NCBI GenBank assembly: GCA_034927505.1 | Contig: JAYFPY010000002.1 | Span: 1 to 64,000, forward strand | Direction: 5' to 3' | DNA length: 64,000 nucleotides | From: RUG100 sp034927505 | Lineage (GTDB): Bacteria; Bacillota; Clostridia; Peptostreptococcales; Anaerovoracaceae | In this document: positions 7,728-17,040 of the stretch, piece by piece | Numbering within the stretch: the stretch's first letter is position 1 | How the letters are laid out: every line of letters begins with the position of its first letter | Notes under the pieces: generated by a model | The model's database searches: none | Told to the model about the DNA's origin: nothing | Seen by the model: the letters and a program-made list of their open reading frames with translations, nothing else | Made by a program: the position numbers and the translations under genes

Positions 7728-7857
7728 CTCTGCCGGTAATATTATTTTGGTTCAGTCCCAAATCAATTGTGCTAATATTCGTACAACTTATTATGTTTTT
7801 ATTCTAGTACAACATGGGCCGAAAGTAAATAACATTTTCTGTTTATTTTTGTTTTTA

Positions 7858-8322
7858 TTATTCTCTTCTTTTCCTCTGTTTTTCCGCATCCCTCTTGGAT
7901 TCTTCCAGCAGTTCCTCGGCTTCATCGTACAGTTCCTTTTCGATTTCAGTCTTTGGGGTTATAACAATGCCGTGAGGTTTCGGCTTTCCGTTGTCATCCG
8001 TATAAACATAAGTGAAAAAGCCGTCGACTATGAATTCGCCGGTCCTGCTGTTGCTGACTCTAACATAAGCAGTAAGGCTGGTGCGGCCTGCGAAACAAAT
8101 ACGACTGTCATAGGACACCATCTGCCCCTGAGGCACAGGTTTTATGAACAGCAGACTGTTGATCCGCATGCACACTATATTCTCGCTTTCAGTTGCTGCC
8201 GAAGCAGTCATGAATCCGGCTTCCACCATCCATTCCACGCCTCTTCCGGCATATAATGTCCCGTGATGATTAAGATCCTCACCCTTTACCAAATGTCTTG
8301 TTGAAATCATATTTGTACCCAT
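7858..8322 (-). CDS. Acyl-CoA thioesterase (hotdog fold)
   Basis: The 154-residue product fits the acyl-CoA hydrolase family with one hotdog domain: NHHGTLYAGRGVEWMVEAG holds the helix and active-site region, followed by strands such as FIKPVPQGQMVSYD and TAYVRVSN. It would hydrolyse acyl-CoA to free CoA and acid in the cytoplasm. The tail (about residues 130-154) is charged and helical. I prefer the ATG at 8322, 9 bp after GAAGGGA; a GTG at 8331 lies inside that site. It is a single gene upstream of the Panacea gene with no pathway context. Confidence 0.85.
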   Translation of the reverse strand: MGTNMISTRHLVKGEDLNHHGTLYAGRGVEWMVEAGFMTASAATESENIVCMRINSLLFIKPVPQGQMVSYDSRICFAGRTSLTAYVRVSNSRTGEFIVDGFFTYVYTDDNGKPKPHGIVITPKTEIEKELYDEAEELLEESKRDAEKQRKRRE

Positions 8323-8413
8323 ATTTGACACTCCCTTCTATCCAATGTCTGATTTGATTTTAGACCTGTTTGCCGGACATGTAAAGCCCTGTACACAAAA
8401 TATTCTGTATACT

Positions 8414-9916
8414 TTATATCTTTATGATCCGGTCGCTGATATGCGCCACCATAGGGATGTCATGAGCTATTATTATCATGGTCAGATTTTTTTCGTCATG
8501 GAGTTTTTTCAGCAAATGTATGATCTGTGCCTGTATGGATACGTCAAGAGATGATATAGGCTCATCGGCGATGATAAAATCAGGATCCGTTATCAGTGCC
8601 CGCGCTATGGCGGCCCGCTGTCTCTGACCGCCGGATACATCATATGGATGCCGGTCTGCCAGAGATCTTTCCAGTCCTGCCAGTTCCATCATTTCAGCCA
8701 CCTTCTCCGCCATACGGCCGGGGCTGTAAAACACCTTTTTTATTGCCAGCGGCTCGGCGATTATATCCCCCAGTGTCATCCTCGGGTCGAAAGCCGATGC
8801 AGAATCCTGGAATATCATCTGCATGGAGCATTTCTCCATCATTCGGACAGTTCCCCTGTCCGGCTTGTATATGTCCATGATGCATCTTGCAAGAGTCGAC
8901 TTGCCGCAGCCGGAATTGCCCACTATCCCCAGTATCTCGCCTTTGTAAACATCCATGTCCAGGCCTTCCAGCACTCGGTTCGTTCTGTGCCGTCCCATCT
9001 CGAAGGATTTGCTCAGATCCCGTATTTCCATCAAAGGCTTTTTCCCGTAAGTCTCGGCATCGTGACTGTGAGGCGTGCCGTTGTGATAATGGACCTGTCC
9101 GTGTCTGTGGCCCTTTCCTTTGCCATAATCGGCATATCCCAGCAGCTTTTTCGTATACTCATGCTGAGGATGATCGAAGATCTCTTCTGTCACGCCTTCC
9201 TCCACAACGACTCCGTCCTTCATTACCGCGATCCTGTCGGCCAGATCGGCTGCCAGCCCCAAGTCGTGAGTGACAAAGATGGTCCCCCGGTCAGTCTTCC
9301 CCGCAAGCTGCCTGAGCAGTTCCACTATCTTGTCCTGTGTATCTGTATCAAGAGATGTGGTAGGTTCGTCTGCTATAAGGAGCTTTGGATCGCATGCAAG
9401 AGCGATGGCTATGGCCGCACGCTGTCTCATGCCGCCTGAAAACTGGTGAGGATACTGATCGAACCGGATCTCTGCTCTGTCGATGCCGGCCTGTTCCAGC
9501 AGTTCCACTGCCCTTTCCCTTGACTGCTTTTTTGATACGGTGCCGGTCTTGTCATGAAGCATGATGGATTCTGTGATCTGGCTGCCTATAGAAAATACCG
9601 GATTCAGCGATGTCATGGGATCCTGGAATACCATTGCCGCATCCCTGCCCCGCACTTCCTCCATTTCTTCATCGGTCATTTCAGTTATCTCTCTGCCGCA
9701 GAGAATGATACTGCTTTCTTCATCGATCTCGGCGTGATCGCTGTGGAGCCTCAAAATGCTCCTGCAGAAAGCGGTCTTGCCGCAGCCGGACTCGCCTACC
9801 AGAGCCACTGTTTCACCGGAGCGCACACTCAAACTGACGCCCCTTACAGCAGGCACTCTGCCGTAGGGACCGTTGAAATACAGTTTTAAGTTTTTTACTT
9901 CCAGTAGATTTTCCAT
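8414..9916 (-). CDS. Fused dual ATPase of a peptide/nickel-type ABC importer
   Basis: The 500-residue protein joins two ABC ATPase domains, as in DppD-DppF or GsiA. Domain 1 has Walker A GESGCGKT (41-48), signature FSGGMRQR and Walker B LLIADEPT. Domain 2 has Walker A GNSGCGKS (333-340), VSGGQRQR and FIIADEPI. The linker at 270-285 holds six His in 16 residues, a probable metal-binding patch. The second domain ends abruptly after ISDRIIKI, lacking the usual C-terminal 30-60 residues that contact the other subunit or substrate-specific tail. It is last in a four-gene operon, 13 bp after the binding protein gene, with an AAGGAG site. Confidence 0.9.
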   Translation of the reverse strand: MENLLEVKNLKLYFNGPYGRVPAVRGVSLSVRSGETVALVGESGCGKTAFCRSILRLHSDHAEIDEESSIILCGREITEMTDEEMEEVRGRDAAMVFQDPMTSLNPVFSIGSQITESIMLHDKTGTVSKKQSRERAVELLEQAGIDRAEIRFDQYPHQFSGGMRQRAAIAIALACDPKLLIADEPTTSLDTDTQDKIVELLRQLAGKTDRGTIFVTHDLGLAADLADRIAVMKDGVVVEEGVTEEIFDHPQHEYTKKLLGYADYGKGKGHRHGQVHYHNGTPHSHDAETYGKKPLMEIRDLSKSFEMGRHRTNRVLEGLDMDVYKGEILGIVGNSGCGKSTLARCIMDIYKPDRGTVRMMEKCSMQMIFQDSASAFDPRMTLGDIIAEPLAIKKVFYSPGRMAEKVAEMMELAGLERSLADRHPYDVSGGQRQRAAIARALITDPDFIIADEPISSLDVSIQAQIIHLLKKLHDEKNLTMIIIAHDIPMVAHISDRIIKI

Positions 9917-9929
9917 CTGTCTCCTTTTG

Positions 9930-11474
9930 CTAATTCTCTATTTTCCAGTCCGCAATATTCCAGAAGACTCCTACGCCGTGATGTCCCAGAATGGTATCTT
10001 TGGTGATCCCGGTAATATCTTTCTGCACAGCATAGTCCGCATCCACATATGCAATAAATGTGTACGGCAGTTTTTTGGTCAGCTCTTCCTGAAAGCTTTT
10101 GTACAGTTCCTCCCTTTCATCTGCATCCTCTGTGTGTCTCGCCTTTGTCAGCAGGTCGTCCACTTTGCTGTTGGAATAATACGTATAGTTGTCTCCCGCA
10201 TCAGTAGTGAAGATCTTATATGTATGATCATCTGCATCGAAAGGACTTCCCCATCCGATGATGCATGAATCCTGGTTCTCCCAGTCCATCTCCTGTTTTG
10301 CTTTTGCAGTTGCATGCACGCCTGCTTTATTCAGCTGAGATGCGCACATCTTGGCCATATCCACACGGACCTGATCGTTTTCCATAGCATAGATCGTAAA
10401 TGCCAGTTCCTGTCCGTCTTTTTCATAATAGCCGTCCTTGTTCTTTGTCCATCCGTCTGCCTGAAGCAGCTGTTCACATTTGTCCGGATCGTATGAGAAC
10501 TTTTCTATATTTTTGTTATTGTATACGTTCTTTTGCAGCGGTGAATATGCCGCCTGTCCTTCTCCCAGCAAAACGCTTTTTACGATAGTTTCCCTGTCGA
10601 TAGCGTAGCTCAGAATGTTTGGCAGTTCGCTGTATTTTTTGAAGAACTTGCTGTTGAAATTATATGCAATAGCTCTATAATCCGCCGTCTTCATGTCGTA
10701 AATATGAAAATCTCTGTTGTCCTTCAGTTCATCGGCCGCCTTCGGTGTGATCTGCGCCATATCTATATCTCCCGATTTCAGCTGCAGAGCTCTGGCATCG
10801 CTGTCTTCAACGATCTTGAATACTACTTTCTTGATGTTTGGCTTGCCGCCGTAGTAGTCATCGAATCGTTCCATAGTTATATTCTGACCTTCATCCCAGC
10901 CTGTCAGTTTGTAAGGGCCCGCGCCTACCGGATTCTGATTGAAGTCGTCTTTTGTCAGATCTTTTCCCTCCAGCAGATGCTTTGGCAGTATGCCGATAGT
11001 CATGTAGTCCGGGAAAGCTACATTGGCCTGTTTCAGCTTTATCTTCACTGTCAGTTTGTCCGGGCACGTTATTTTATCTATGTCCGTATAATTGGAAATG
11101 ATCTCCGACTGGTTGTCTTCGTCCAGTATAGCTTCCAGCGTGAATTTCACATCAGCCGAAGTCAGAGGTTCTCCGTCATGGAATGTCAGATCTTTTTTCA
11201 GATCGAATGTGTATGTTTTCGAGTCCTCATCCCATCTCCATGATTTTGCCAGTCCCGGCACCACATTGTTGTCTTCGTCATGGGCTGTCAGTCCGGCAAA
11301 GATCAGCGCATTGATCTCGCCATGTTCATACAGAGCCGGGTTTATGGCCGTGTAATCTCCGCTGCCGTATACCAGTGTATCGGCATCATTGCTGTTTCCG
11401 CAGCCGTAGAATCCTGCGCTGCCCAGTACAATTACAAGACACAGAAGTGCAGTGATCAGTTTTTTCTTTTTCAT
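9930..11474 (-). CDS. Family-5 solute-binding lipoprotein of the ABC importer
   Basis: The 514-residue product has a lipoprotein signal (KKKKLITALL, then YGCGNS, lipidated Cys near residue 25) and the length and motifs of family-5 binding proteins, including LTSADVKFTLEA and GAGPYKLTGWDEGQNITMERF. This family binds oligopeptides, nickel complexes or similar ligands outside the membrane and hands them to the permeases encoded upstream. The His-rich ATPase linker favours a metal or metallophore, but peptides remain as likely from the protein alone. It lies between the permease and ATPase genes of the operon. Confidence 0.9.
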   Translation of the reverse strand: MKKKKLITALLCLVIVLGSAGFYGCGNSNDADTLVYGSGDYTAINPALYEHGEINALIFAGLTAHDEDNNVVPGLAKSWRWDEDSKTYTFDLKKDLTFHDGEPLTSADVKFTLEAILDEDNQSEIISNYTDIDKITCPDKLTVKIKLKQANVAFPDYMTIGILPKHLLEGKDLTKDDFNQNPVGAGPYKLTGWDEGQNITMERFDDYYGGKPNIKKVVFKIVEDSDARALQLKSGDIDMAQITPKAADELKDNRDFHIYDMKTADYRAIAYNFNSKFFKKYSELPNILSYAIDRETIVKSVLLGEGQAAYSPLQKNVYNNKNIEKFSYDPDKCEQLLQADGWTKNKDGYYEKDGQELAFTIYAMENDQVRVDMAKMCASQLNKAGVHATAKAKQEMDWENQDSCIIGWGSPFDADDHTYKIFTTDAGDNYTYYSNSKVDDLLTKARHTEDADEREELYKSFQEELTKKLPYTFIAYVDADYAVQKDITGITKDTILGHHGVGVFWNIADWKIEN

Positions 11475-11489
11475 CGTTAACTCCTCTCG

Positions 11490-12323
11490 CTATAAATTAC
11501 TGTAGATCCTATTGTTCTTTTTTCTTATATATTCTCCGATATCCGTTATGCATACCAGAGTTGTTATCAGAAATATTCCCGGCAGGATTATGATCCACCA
11601 GCAGTTGGACAGCAGGACTTCCTGCGACATGGACATCAGGCTTCCCCAGGACACTGTGGTCAGAGGCAGTCCCAGCCCCAAAAAACTCAGTGTGGCTTCC
11701 GTTGCAATGGCCGATCCGATGCTGGTCACTACCATGAACATTATGGACGATATGAAATTGGGAAGGAGGTGCCGCCACAGGATATACATGAAGCTTCCTC
11801 CCATAGTCCTTGCGGCAAGGATGTAATCGCTGCGGCCTATCTGCCTGACTTCACTCCTTACGATCTTTGATATATTCATCCACCCGGTAACTCCTATGAC
11901 TACGGCTATGGAAAGAGGCGAAGCTTCTCCCCACAGAGCCTGCAGGAAAATTATTATCAGTATTGACGGTATGCTCATGAGCATTTCAGCAAACCGCATC
12001 ATCACATCGTCGACTTTTTCTCCTGCCATCCCGCTGATGCACCCGTACACTACTGCAATGGCGGTAGATATGGCTGCTGCAAGAAGTCCTATAAACAGCG
12101 AATTTCTGCCGCCGTATAGTATCATCGAAAACAGGTCTCTGCCCAGAGTATCCGTACCGAATATATGTCCTGCTCCCGGCGGTGAATCCAGTGAAGAAGG
12201 GTCCATCTGATCGACAGTGTACGGTGCAATGATGTTTGCCAGTATACACGCAGCAGCTATTACGATCAGGACCCCTATCGCTGCAGATGGTCTTTTGTGT
12301 TCCAGAGTTTCATGCTTCCTCAT
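11490..12323 (-). CDS. ABC importer permease, DppC/OppC/NikC type
   Basis: The 277-residue permease has an N-terminal span followed by a periplasm-like loop with GTDTLGRDLFSMILYGGRNS, a hallmark of the C-type subunit of family-5 importers, then about five more spans. The cytoplasmic coupling helix contains YILAARTMGGS. It pairs with the upstream B-type permease, whose gene it overlaps by 14 bp, and has its AGGAGG site inside that gene. It forms half of the membrane channel. Confidence 0.93.
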   Translation of the reverse strand: MRKHETLEHKRPSAAIGVLIVIAAACILANIIAPYTVDQMDPSSLDSPPGAGHIFGTDTLGRDLFSMILYGGRNSLFIGLLAAAISTAIAVVYGCISGMAGEKVDDVMMRFAEMLMSIPSILIIIFLQALWGEASPLSIAVVIGVTGWMNISKIVRSEVRQIGRSDYILAARTMGGSFMYILWRHLLPNFISSIMFMVVTSIGSAIATEATLSFLGLGLPLTTVSWGSLMSMSQEVLLSNCWWIIILPGIFLITTLVCITDIGEYIRKKNNRIYSNL

Positions 12324-13308
12324 GATCTGCCGCCTCCTTCTCGTATTTCATCCTTGGGTCTATGAATTCGTTTATTATCTGCGCAGCCAGGTTGAACACC
12401 AGGACGACCAGACCGGTCAGAAGACACAGAGCCATCAGCATGTTGTAGTCTTGATATCTGGCGCTTTCAAAGCTCAAAGTCCCCAGCCCCGGATACGAAA
12501 ACACCATCTCCACCACATAGGTCCCTCCCAGTATATGAGGAACAGATATAGCCATTATAGTGAGCAGCGACGGAAGTATATTCCTGAAACAGTGCTTTCG
12601 GATTATCTGTTTTTTTGACAATCCTTTCACCTTGCACAGCAGAACGTAATCCTGCCGTGTTTCCTCGATCAGTTTGTTCCTGATCATATATGTGTAATAC
12701 CAGAGATGCTGCAGCACCATAACTGTGACCGGCAGTATCAGATGATATATCCGATCGAAGAAATTGCTGCTGCCGCCGTATGAGTAAGCGCCGCCGGATG
12801 GAAATACAGGCAGATCCACTGCGAAGAAAAGTATCAGCAGGATGGCCAGAAAAAATGTGGGTATACTGCTGCTGATCACGCCGGTCTTGCATATTATCCT
12901 GTCTGTCCTGCTGTTTTCTCTCATGGCACAGAACATGCCCAGTAATATGGCCAGCACGAAAGTCAGGATGAACGACAGGCCTCCAAGCAGAAGTGTGTTC
13001 TGCCATGCGCCTCCGATAACTTCGGTAACAGGCCTCTTGTACTTGTATGATATGCCCCAGTCTCCCTGCAGCGCATTGCCGGCCCATTTTACATACTGTA
13101 CAGGGATGGATTCATTGAGGCCCAGTTTTTCTCTCGCAGCATATTTCTGTTCTGTGCTCATGTGTTCCACGCCGTCGCCGTAGTAAGATTTCAGAGGGTC
13201 CCCCGGGCACAGTCTTGCTATGACAAATACCACTATCGACAGCACTATGAGCACTATTATCATCTGTGCTGCTTTATTCAAAATGTATTTTGCTCTGTAT
13301 CCGTTCAT
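12310..13308 (-). CDS. ABC importer permease, DppB/OppB/NikB type
   Basis: The 332-residue permease begins with one span (IIVLIVLSIVVFVIARLCPGDP) followed by the GDP motif and an external loop, typical of the B-type subunit, then about five more spans. The coupling region contains QDYVLLCKVKGLSKKQI. It is the first gene of the operon permease B, permease C, binding protein, ATPase. A short AAGGA site precedes the ATG. Only 12 bp upstream is a terminator-like hairpin, so expression may depend on antitermination. Confidence 0.93.
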   Translation of the reverse strand: MNGYRAKYILNKAAQMIIVLIVLSIVVFVIARLCPGDPLKSYYGDGVEHMSTEQKYAAREKLGLNESIPVQYVKWAGNALQGDWGISYKYKRPVTEVIGGAWQNTLLLGGLSFILTFVLAILLGMFCAMRENSRTDRIICKTGVISSSIPTFFLAILLILFFAVDLPVFPSGGAYSYGGSSNFFDRIYHLILPVTVMVLQHLWYYTYMIRNKLIEETRQDYVLLCKVKGLSKKQIIRKHCFRNILPSLLTIMAISVPHILGGTYVVEMVFSYPGLGTLSFESARYQDYNMLMALCLLTGLVVLVFNLAAQIINEFIDPRMKYEKEAADHEEA

Positions 13309-13321
13309 CTCGTCCTTTACA

Positions 13322-13493
13322 AAAAAATATGAAGATACTGCTCCGTTGCGAAGCGTGTATCTTCATGATATCTGTTCCTGTCTGTATTATAAATGTTGAT
13401 TTTTGCTGTTTCTTTATTGTACTGTGTTGGCTAAACTGCGGTTGCCGCAGTATGAAAGTCTTCCTGACTTTATCCTTTTGTATGGTAACACAG
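13322..13493 (-). promoter_or_regulatory. Structured leader with terminator hairpin before the ABC operon
   Basis: Read on the minus strand, CTGTGTT (13493-13487) can pair with AACACAG (13428-13422). Inside lie a 6-bp hairpin (AAAGTC/GACTTT, 13455-13471) and a 7-bp hairpin (ACTGCGG/CCGCAGT, 13435-13451), giving a three-way junction. After about 55 nt comes a 10-bp stem ATGAAGATAC/GTATCTTCAT (13329-13366) followed by seven T and then the permease ribosome site. A TATAAT lies at 13386-13391 with a poor -35; a TTGACA lies at 13506-13511 with a poor -10. It matches no riboswitch class I can name. The upper hairpins could instead end the telA transcript. Confidence 0.5.
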
Positions 13494-13515
13494 CGACCGG
13501 CTCCATGTCAATTTA

Positions 13516-14622
13516 TTATTTTCTTATTTCCAGAAGCTTGTTCTTCAGCTCATCTTCCAGTTTTACCAGCTCGCTCTCGGCTTCCATACGTTTTTTATGG
13601 CCGTCATCCTGTATCTGGATCACTTCATCCAGAGTAGTTATCAGAGTCTCATTGGTATGCTTCAGCGTCTCCATGTCTACTATGCCTCTCTCTGACTCCC
13701 TGGCCGTCTCGATTGTGGCCATTTTCAGATTGTCTGCATTCTTCCTGAGAAGCTCGTTTGTAGTATCCGAAACAGTCCTCTGTGCAGCAGCGGCTTCCTG
13801 AGAATGAGCAACTCCCAGTGCGATGATCATCTGGCTTTTCCACAGAGGCAGAGTATTTACCAGGGTAGACTGTATTTTCTCAGACATCAGAGTATCGTTC
13901 CCCTGCACCAGTCTGATCTGAGGCGCCATCTGAAGAGAAATGGTCCTTGTCAGATCCAGGTCATACAGTTTCTTTTCGAATCTGTCGCACATGCTCGCCA
14001 GATCATTTGCAGCCTGAGCATCTTCCGGCAGGCCGCTGGCCTGAGCTTTCTGCTGCAGCTGCGGCAGATCTGTATCCAGCGTATACTGCAGTTTCTGTTT
14101 CCCGGCTACGATATACATGGACAGTTCTTTGAAATAAGTCCTGTTCAGTTCGTAAAGCTTGTCCAGAGTGGCAACATCTTTCATCAGCACTACCTGATGG
14201 CTTTCCAGAGCATCGGCGATCTTGTTCACATTGACTTCAGCCTTGGCATATTTGGCTTTTATGGCATTGACCTTGTTGGCGCTTTTTTTGAAAAAGCCTT
14301 TGATCCCCTTTGCATCCTCTTCTCCAAACCCCTTCAGTTCTGTTACCAGAGACGTGAGCAGTCCGCCCACTTCGCCCAGATCTTTCGTCCTGACACTGTC
14401 AAGAGCGTTCTCCGAGAAATCAGCCATCTTTTTCTGGGCACCCGCACCGTACTGAAGTACCACATTGGTGTCGTTCAGGTTTATCTTTCCGGCAAAATCG
14501 TCTATCATCTTCTGCTCTTCATCAGTGAATCTGCTGACCTCAAAATCCTCTTTGACTTTGATGTCTTTCACTTCTTCTATACCGTCCAGCACCAGCTCCG
14601 GCATCACTTTCTGTTCGTCCAT
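13516..14622 (-). CDS. Toxic anion resistance protein, TelA/KlaA family
   Basis: The 368-residue, mostly helical and coiled-coil protein matches the TelA (toxic anion resistance) family in length and sequence style, including VVLMKDVATLDKLYELN and GKQKLQYTLD. The family has been linked to tellurite resistance and to resistance against cell-envelope stress, but its molecular role is unsettled. The gene follows xpaC after 9 bp, the usual arrangement of this pair in Firmicutes, and starts after GTAGGAGG. It is predicted to be soluble, with no membrane span. Confidence 0.9.
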   Translation of the reverse strand: MDEQKVMPELVLDGIEEVKDIKVKEDFEVSRFTDEEQKMIDDFAGKINLNDTNVVLQYGAGAQKKMADFSENALDSVRTKDLGEVGGLLTSLVTELKGFGEEDAKGIKGFFKKSANKVNAIKAKYAKAEVNVNKIADALESHQVVLMKDVATLDKLYELNRTYFKELSMYIVAGKQKLQYTLDTDLPQLQQKAQASGLPEDAQAANDLASMCDRFEKKLYDLDLTRTISLQMAPQIRLVQGNDTLMSEKIQSTLVNTLPLWKSQMIIALGVAHSQEAAAAQRTVSDTTNELLRKNADNLKMATIETARESERGIVDMETLKHTNETLITTLDEVIQIQDDGHKKRMEAESELVKLEDELKNKLLEIRK

Positions 14623-14631
14623 TTTTACCTC

Positions 14632-15792
14632 CTACTTAAAATCTTTTTCTGTTAATCCGTCCCTTGCAAACATGGTCTTTAAAACCGATATATCTGTTGA
14701 AACATCCATGACCGTGTCTTCATAAAGTTCGCTGAGCAGTTTTTCAAAAGCAGTCTCTATAGCTGCAAGCGTCTGCTCTATCTCTTTCTTTGCACTGACG
14801 ATATCATCGCTCTGAACGCTTTCTTTTTCAAAGTTTTTATATACATTCACCAGCTTTACTGTCGTCGGCAAATAATAATCCATGAATTTTTTGATCTCCG
14901 GCAGCAGAGAAGGTTTTTCTTCTATACGTTTGAAGATGTTACCCACCAGGCTCTCCAGTTTGTCTAGCTGTCTGCTGATCTCTTCTCCGGGAAGAGCTGT
15001 GTTTGCATCTCTTATCTGTCTTATACTTTCTCTGCCCTTTTCCATAACCATGCGGAAATTCGCCTCCTCGGCAGTCTCCCCCGCACGTCTTGCCGCTTCC
15101 GCATCGGTCTCTTCCTTGCGGCGGGAATAGTTGGCCTTTGCATCCATGTACTTTTGATACATTTCGTTGTTCCCTATGAACCACTGATCCGTATCATCCA
15201 GGTGGCCTTCGATGAACATTCTTTTGTTGATCATTTTACGCAGATCGGCAGCAGTGGCTTTTTCCGTCCTCCTGCATTTTCCCGCTATATTTTTTATCTC
15301 GCAGAATTCATCATTGTCCATTGCAGCCAGGTATTCTTTGAACTGCCGCAGCTGTTTCCTGATATTTGCCCCTCCTGCTATAACGCCTGCACACGCGCCG
15401 GCAAGACAAAGAAGGACTATAGTGGAAACAGTCATGGGAAGAGATGTGACCGTTCCCAGTATGAGAGTCACAAGTGCCATGACGCCGAATATGGATACTC
15501 CTATTATCCCGCAGACTATCATTATCATGCCGCTGTAGGTGCCCGCCGGTTTACTGCTGACCGGTATGCCTCCGCCGCCGGCATTGTACATCCTGAAAGA
15601 GCTCTCCTGCCCGGCGGCGCTGTCCGCCTTAGATGCAAAAGAATCGTCATCTTTTGAAAGCTTGATGTCGTCTTTGTACAGAGCATCTTTTACTGTGGAG
15701 TTGATATTCCCGCTAAGATTGCTGAAATCCATAGTGTTCAAAGCATCATCTATTATGTTGTTTATACGGCTGCTGAATCCGTTGTAGTTCAT
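14632..15792 (-). CDS. XpaC family protein (5-bromo-4-chloroindolyl phosphate hydrolysis)
   Basis: The 386-residue product has a soluble N-terminus of about 85 residues, two adjacent membrane spans (about residues 88-140), and then a long helical cytoplasmic region. This layout and the pairing with telA fit the XpaC family, named for a phosphate hydrolysis phenotype in Bacillus. The real function is unknown; a membrane partner of TelA is likely. The start follows CAGGAG. The gene heads the two-gene operon. Confidence 0.82.
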   Translation of the reverse strand: MNYNGFSSRINNIIDDALNTMDFSNLSGNINSTVKDALYKDDIKLSKDDDSFASKADSAAGQESSFRMYNAGGGGIPVSSKPAGTYSGMIMIVCGIIGVSIFGVMALVTLILGTVTSLPMTVSTIVLLCLAGACAGVIAGGANIRKQLRQFKEYLAAMDNDEFCEIKNIAGKCRRTEKATAADLRKMINKRMFIEGHLDDTDQWFIGNNEMYQKYMDAKANYSRRKEETDAEAARRAGETAEEANFRMVMEKGRESIRQIRDANTALPGEEISRQLDKLESLVGNIFKRIEEKPSLLPEIKKFMDYYLPTTVKLVNVYKNFEKESVQSDDIVSAKKEIEQTLAAIETAFEKLLSELYEDTVMDVSTDISVLKTMFARDGLTEKDFK

Positions 15793-15817
15793 TTGTCTTT
15801 CTTCTCCTGTTCAGTGT

Positions 15818-16954
15818 TTATTCAAAAAAATTGAAACTCTTCGGGTTAGTCGGATGGATCCTCTTCTTCGATCTCAGATTGCGCAGATGGTTCTGCATTC
15901 CCATGCTTATGTCAAAGGCGTCCCGGCCTGTCATGCTGGTCAGATACAGAAAGCTCTTTTTCTTGTTGTCATCCATGCTGTCCCAGAACTCCGGTCCGAT
16001 AACGATGTTCTGTGAAAAAAGCGGTATATAGAAATTGAAGTAAGCCTCTGTGACTTCCTTCGGTTTCTCATTTATCTGCGCAAAAAGTTTTTCGTATTTT
16101 TTCATGTTTTTTTCCGGGCAGCTGACGATCACGTATGATTCATCCCTGCCGGGAACGACGCTGAAGAATATGTTCTTCATGCCCGAACTGTTCTTACCGT
16201 TGATCGACTTGCCGTTGATGTCGAACCAGGGTTCCATGAGAGCATGATCGGCGAATTTCAGAGACTTGTCAACTCTGAATACCACTGTTCTTATCTGAGT
16301 ATGATCTCTGTCTTCGATGCCCTTTTCGAACATTTTTTTCAGCTCCTGCATTTCCGATATTTTTTCTTTATTGTTCCGATAAGCCTTCACAAAATTCGGG
16401 CTGCGAAGAAGTGAAGGAAAATCTTTTATGGTTTTTTGATACATATTTTCAACGACCAGTTCGTTATACTGTTCAAATATCAAAGTCCTGTAAGCCATGA
16501 TGAATGTCTGTTCTTCATCATCGGGTTCGAAAGGTCGTTTTTCTATAGCCTCGAAAATTTCCGCATCATGCTTTTCGCAGAAACATCCGTGAGTCACAGC
16601 ATCATCCGCATCTACTTTTTCAAATACAGGAACCGGTACAGTATTTCCTTCTTCGTCAACTTCCATGGTCATTGTCTTGTTTGCGGCAAACATATAAACC
16701 TTCCCATCCCGGGACAGAAGATCCAGCACATATCTGCTCTGTATCATGTGTTCCGTCTTTATGGGGCCGGAACAACTGCCGCTGTCCGGATGAAGACACA
16801 CTTTGATGAATGATTTTTTCATTATTTCCTTCATGTCGGATCCGTCTTCTTTCGGAGTCTTGGCATCTTTTCTGTTTCTGCAGCATTCGCCGTATGTCTT
16901 TCCGCTGCCGCAGGGGCATAGTTCATCGTTTTTTATGGCAAATTTACCGATCAT
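15818..16954 (-). CDS. SEC-C motif protein of unknown function
   Basis: The 378-residue protein begins with a SEC-C zinc-binding motif (CPCGSGKTYGECC, about residues 13-25), as in the tail of SecA, but placed at the N-terminus. The remaining 340 residues are soluble and match no family I know. Cys and His in the middle (HGCFCEKHD) could bind a second metal ion. The start follows AAGGAAG. It is 25 bp upstream of xpaC on the same strand and may be co-transcribed with it. Confidence 0.75.
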   Translation of the reverse strand: MIGKFAIKNDELCPCGSGKTYGECCRNRKDAKTPKEDGSDMKEIMKKSFIKVCLHPDSGSCSGPIKTEHMIQSRYVLDLLSRDGKVYMFAANKTMTMEVDEEGNTVPVPVFEKVDADDAVTHGCFCEKHDAEIFEAIEKRPFEPDDEEQTFIMAYRTLIFEQYNELVVENMYQKTIKDFPSLLRSPNFVKAYRNNKEKISEMQELKKMFEKGIEDRDHTQIRTVVFRVDKSLKFADHALMEPWFDINGKSINGKNSSGMKNIFFSVVPGRDESYVIVSCPEKNMKKYEKLFAQINEKPKEVTEAYFNFYIPLFSQNIVIGPEFWDSMDDNKKKSFLYLTSMTGRDAFDISMGMQNHLRNLRSKKRIHPTNPKSFNFFE

Positions 16955-16984
16955 AGTCTTCTTCCTTTCGATAATGGTATTATA

Positions 16985-17024
16985 CTATAAAACAAGACGG
17001 AGTCCAAATTTTATGAACCCCGCC
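16985..17024 (-). terminator. Probable terminator of nrdD
   Basis: Arms GACGGAGTC (16996-17004) and AACCCCGCC (17016-17024) pair over 9 bp if G-U pairs are allowed in the RNA, followed on the minus strand by TTGTTTTAT. It lies 16 bp beyond the nrdD stop. Confidence 0.55.
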
Positions 17025-17040
17025 CTGTATCAGCTCATGA

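Noticed and set aside
13316..13366. Leader peptide starting inside the terminator hairpin of the ABC operon
   Set aside because: An AGGAA precedes the ATG at 13366, but with seven T the frame does not stop after the hairpin; it runs out of frame into the permease gene.
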